Shown here piece after piece: positions 59,990-64,000 of a DNA stretch of 64,000 bases. This DNA is from Vigna angularis (Eukaryota > Streptophyta > Magnoliopsida > Fabales > Fabaceae), in assembly GCF_016808095.1 (NCBI RefSeq), contig NC_068979.1, positions 23,085,444-23,149,443 on the forward strand, written 5' to 3'. The notes beneath the pieces were generated by a model that saw only the letters and a program-made list of their open reading frames with translations, ran no database searches and was not told where the DNA came from. A program made the translations under genes and the position numbers. The number at the start of each line of letters is the position of its first letter. Position 1 is the first letter of the stretch.

Positions 59990-60840
59990 TATCCAAACAA
60001 TCTCAAAGTTGCAACATTTGAACTTTGTTTCTCATATCGATCCTATTGTTGTTTATGTGGTAATAATGTTGAATCTTTCTCTCATTTGTTCTTTCATTCT
60101 TCTATTGTTATACGGTTGTGGACATGGTTGAAGGAACTTTTTCAGGATTTGTAATTGTCTTTTTTGGATTTGGTTGTTTAATTCATGAAGTCTCCTTATA
60201 GTCTTTTGCTTAAAGTGACTAAGTTACTATCATTACTATAGTTATTTGGACGATTTAATCATAGTAGATTTCAGGATCCAATTATGGTTCTTTTTGCTAT
60301 TTTTCAAATTAAGGAGTTACTGCATATGACTGAAAATAAATCTAAGAAGCATATGAGTAATATTATCTCTGAATTTTTGGTGCTGAAATTTTTTAATATT
60401 CAAACTAGGAAGGTAAGATGGTTTCATTTATAGAAGTAATATGGCAAGTTCCATTTGCCAATTGGCTTAAGGCGAATACTGATGGTGCAACTAAGAGTTG
60501 TTCTGGTTTGACTTTTTGTGTGCTCATATTTTTAGAAGAAGTCAAGATAAATATGTGATAGTTTTTCAGTTTTTTTAGAAGTATAGATTTCCATTTATGT
60601 TGAATTTATAGGGGTCATTTATGTATTGTAGCATGTTTGAAAGGAGGACTTTCAAAGGCTTTGGTTGGAGCGTTATTCTTTTTAGTGTGTCACATTTTTA
60701 GAATCAACGAGTGGTTCCTTGAAGTCTTAAAGAGGGTGACATCAGTACTTTGTAGTTCAATTTTTTCATGTTTTTTGTAAAAAAAATCATTATACAAATA
60801 AGTTAGTTAATTTAGCTTTGATTCATAAAAAATAATATAG
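59990..60840 (+). pseudogene. LINE remnant: zinc-binding RT region and RNase H
   Basis: CLCGNNVESFSHLFFHSSIV, IRLWTWLKELFQ (from 60050) is the zf-RVT segment that follows reverse transcriptase in plant LINEs. IWQVPFANWLKANTDGATKS (60438-60500) is the start of the RNase H domain with the catalytic D of NTDGA. Near 60780 a remnant NKLVNLAL corresponds to its ADKLANLAL end. Stops and shifts are frequent. No upstream reverse transcriptase was found. Confidence 0.75.
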
Positions 60841-61288
60841 GTGGTCTAATGTTTTATCTTCATGTACTTTTTAGATTTTTCTCATAATAAGTATAATTCA
60901 TTTATTTTTCTCTATAATAAATTTTTATATGATAATAAATTATTGATGAGATTTGAAGTGTTAGGATAACTGATATATTAAAGTTTATAATAATGTTTAT
61001 GAATTTTGATTTGTAAGTAAACAAATTAACAATGACCATGTATCCGTATTTTTGTTTTTCATTTTTAGATTATACTGGGCAATTACCTACCATTCTTCAC
61101 GGTAATATCCGTATGGAAAAAATGATATGATATGGCATGAAAAAAAAAAATTGTATGATGACAACTGTTAGACTCATTTACCTACTTATCCGTATGCTAA
61201 ATGCTTTATTAGGTTTTGACTGTGTAGTATTGAAGTAGCAAAACTTATAATCTTAGAATAAATTAACGCTGAAAGTGTCGCATTGATA

Positions 61289-61400
61289 AAAAATAAAGTT
61301 AAGTTATAATATATAAATGGAACGTAAATTTTATTATATAAATTAGTTTTGTGGAATTGAGTTAAATTTAAAATTATTTTTTATAATTATGATATAATAT
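61289..61400 (+). mobile_element. Decayed TRIM LTR and primer site
   Basis: AAGTTATAATATATAAATGG, TTTTATTATATAAATTAGTTTTG, GGAATTGAGTTAAATTTAAA and then ATGATATAATATGCTC parallel the TRIM LTR and its ATATGGTATCAGAG primer site at 44200-44300 and 44105. Nearly all differences are C-to-T or G-to-A. Confidence 0.5.
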
Positions 61401-64000
61401 GCTCATTTTTTAAGTAGGATTCCAATGAGGACAACACATACGAAATAGACCTAGGTATTACCTGCTTGCTATATGGTCTAACTGTACAAAACTTTACTGG
61501 GAATTTTATAAAAGTGGCATAATTTAAAAAAATTACTGGAACAGTTAAATTTTTAAGAAAATTATGAAGGTCGGTAAGTTTTATTGAAGTTATGTTTGTA
61601 TAGTCTGAATTGTGTGGATGAAAAACAACACTTTAAAGTGGGTGTACATTGACTGTATTTGTTGTATTTTAGACATTTTAGATTTATTAATCAATCAAGC
61701 ATTAGACATTGAAATATATTTTATATTCTTGTGTGTTATATATGAAGTTTTCGTAGTTATCCCATTTGCAATCTCTTAAAGTCTAAGAATAGCATCCGTT
61801 TGAAAAACCTTACCTTGGTCAATCACAATAATAGTTCTTCTAATATTCAAGAGGTATATACTACTAAGTTGAGAGTATATTTATACATACAAATAATATT
61901 TTGACAAATGGATACGTGGTACACCAATGAAAGTTCTATAACTATTGAGAAAGAACTTATCATTCAAGAATTGAGCTTATAAAATCTAAGTTACAAAATT
62001 CTAATAATAAAGATCTTTTAGAAGAAAAATAAAAAATCATTACATTCTATCTATCGATTAAAATGTATATAATTTTTTAGGAAGTCCTTTAATATTTCAT
62101 CTGAATGCATTCCCATATACATAGATATTGATGGTTTTGTAATGCACATGACCTTAGAAGAAAAGGGTAGAAATGGGAAAACAGAAAATGCCATTAATCT
62201 ACTGTTTTAATAGTCGTTAACGTTTGTTTTCTTTTCTAAAGTAATTAGGGAAAGCGCTTTGACCCGGATAGCGCGCCACCTTGTTGCTCGTGCGTTACAA
62301 TAAGATTATTTTTCTTACAAATAATGTTAATAGTATATTTTCTTACATTATTTTTTAATATATTCATATTATTAAATAAGGTTTGTATGTACCATTTTAT
62401 ACCAAGCATAAATTTTCCTTTTCTCATAAGATCCATGTCAAATTCACCTCGTAATATTGTGGCAAAATTATCTTGCCACATAATTCACTTTGTTTATCTT
62501 CCAAATATTTGTTAAAATTAGATTTAATTATTATTTTAATCTATATAATCTATATTCTAATTTGTTTTGGTTCTAATATATTATTTTTCACTCAATTCTT
62601 ATTATATGTTAAATTGATTTAACGTGATTCTATCTATATTATATAAAAGATGACCATGTATCATTTTAATAAAATGTTGAATTATTAGTTTGGTTCTTAT
62701 ATTATTCTTATTTTTACTCAATTGAGTTTCTAAATAAAAAAATGCGATTCCTTTTGCGAAATCAATATTAGTATAGTTAGGAGGTGATCACATGAGTTTA
62801 AACTTTCTTTTACTTCTCTAATCTTTTTTTTCTTTTACGACACAATCATACAAAGATTGTCTCATTCATATCTAAGATGGACTTGTTTAGATATAAGATC
62901 TTCATTTTTGTTTATTTCATCGTCAAGATGCACAAATGAATCATTTTGTGATCAAGATTTGTGGAAGACAACGTTGATGAAAAGAAATCTAATTGTCTTT
63001 ATGTAAAAAATATAGGATCTCAATTGAATTAGAAGAAAAATATAAAAACTAACTAAAAATCAATTTAGCACATTGAATGTCAATTTAACTGAAAAAACAC
63101 ATTGAATTAATTTAACACAATACTTGATTGAACTAAAATTAAACATTAAAACCAAAATATAAGAAGCATTAAAAATTAAAAATATATTTCGTCAGTTTTT
63201 TTCCTAGGGAGAAAAATATAAAAGAATTATCTTTTTATAACCCTATTTTACTTTATGCAAAATTTAAAATTATGAATTCACTTTTAATATTATATTAGAA
63301 TTTTATTTTTGTTAAATTTAATATATTATTCCTACATAAGCATTATTATATTATTTAGAAATGTTTAATTTTAAATATTCGGTTGTGATAAAAGATTTCA
63401 TGTCAATTAAATATATATAAATAAACTGTAAGTCCATATTCTAATTGAAAGCTTTTATAATTTAATTTATACATGACTTAATTTTATCTTAGAAATAAAT
63501 TAATCGTATTATTTTTTACGTATTTTCTTAAAAAATTCTTATAGAGAAACTCATCTAAAAATAAATATAAAAATTAAATGAAAAATAGTTGTATACTTAG
63601 TTAAAAAAAAGTACAGTAAAAATAAGGAAGAAAAACTATAATAAGTATCATTTTTAAAATTATCTTTTCTTATATTTTCTCTTACCTAGCAACTTATGTT
63701 AGTTTTATTACTTTTAAATAAACAAAACATTAAGGTACATATACAGTAAAAGTTATTTTCCTCGATCATTTATTTTATTGCTCCCAAATTTGACACAGTT
63801 TTTTCCTTTTAATTAAAACAATCGTCTATTGTTATTTAATAGTATAACTTTTAAAGTAATTATCATGAAGTGAACACCTTATAGTATATGCATTAATAAG
63901 TTATCTCAAAACTAATTTTACGCTATAAACTAAAAGTTCAAAATAAAAGGCTTTATAAACAAGTTGGTTTGAATTCAAAGTTAACAAGAGCTAGTAATAA
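61401..64000. other. AT-rich intergenic stretch to right edge
   Basis: No gene, terminal repeat or RNA gene recognised. The few ORFs (62245-62515) overlap on both strands and look random. Confidence 0.55.

Noticed and set aside
1..64000. tRNA, rRNA or CRISPR features
   Set aside because: No cloverleaf with A/B boxes, no rRNA sequence and no spacer-repeat arrays seen. The primer-binding site near 44105 only complements a tRNA end.

Overview
The window is plant nuclear DNA, very AT-rich and dominated by transposable elements. Intron-containing genes, protein matches recalled from legumes and the repeat families (a TRIM with a TGTTGGAAGTCCCAC terminus, CGAACGCTC-type dispersed repeats) suggest a Phaseoleae legume such as Vigna or Phaseolus. 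The species is an inference.

Three host genes can be supported, all on the minus strand. At 1-957 is the 5' part of an RCC1-repeat (UVR8-like) gene that runs off the left edge. At 3936-5298 is a two-exon gene for a small 187-residue RRM protein. At 34578-36171 is a three-exon HD-Zip class I transcription factor of the HAT5/ATHB1 type (327 residues), with an upstream ORF in its leader. No intact host gene was found from 36.2 kb to the right edge.

The rest is mostly nested transposon remains. Six Mutator-like (MULE) elements of 0.8-2.0 kb and one short MULE-type MITE were delimited by inverted termini, most with recognisable 9-bp target duplications: 8698-10360, 15577-16544, 18597-20587, 29879-31512, 37459-38739, 46929-47766 and 59519-59893. 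Three carry broken host-derived coding sequence: SEC23 (COPII coat), threonine deaminase, and a HARBI1/ALP1-like nuclease that itself descends from a transposase. Other elements are two related hAT-type elements with 8-bp duplications (14466-14974, 51377-52070), a CACTA element with five large subterminal hairpins (21998-23571), a deleted Ty1/copia element with both LTRs (25314-27759), copia pol and LINE fragments, a near-complete TRIM (43915-44305) with two heavily decayed relatives, and a fold-back MITE (52931-53205).

Three copies of a dispersed non-coding repeat (8.5-12.4, 54.8-57.1 and 57.5-58.4 kb) share an ordered pair of conserved blocks. A MULE sits inside the first copy, and removing it restores the spacing seen in the others. 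A GC-rich island at 17.64-18.12 kb is packed with ACGT and TGGGCY motifs, like a plant promoter, but has no recognisable gene. Fragments resembling SIN3 and kinesin-light-chain-related genes lie at 46.1 and 49.1 kb. All readings are by eye; no alignment or database search was run.
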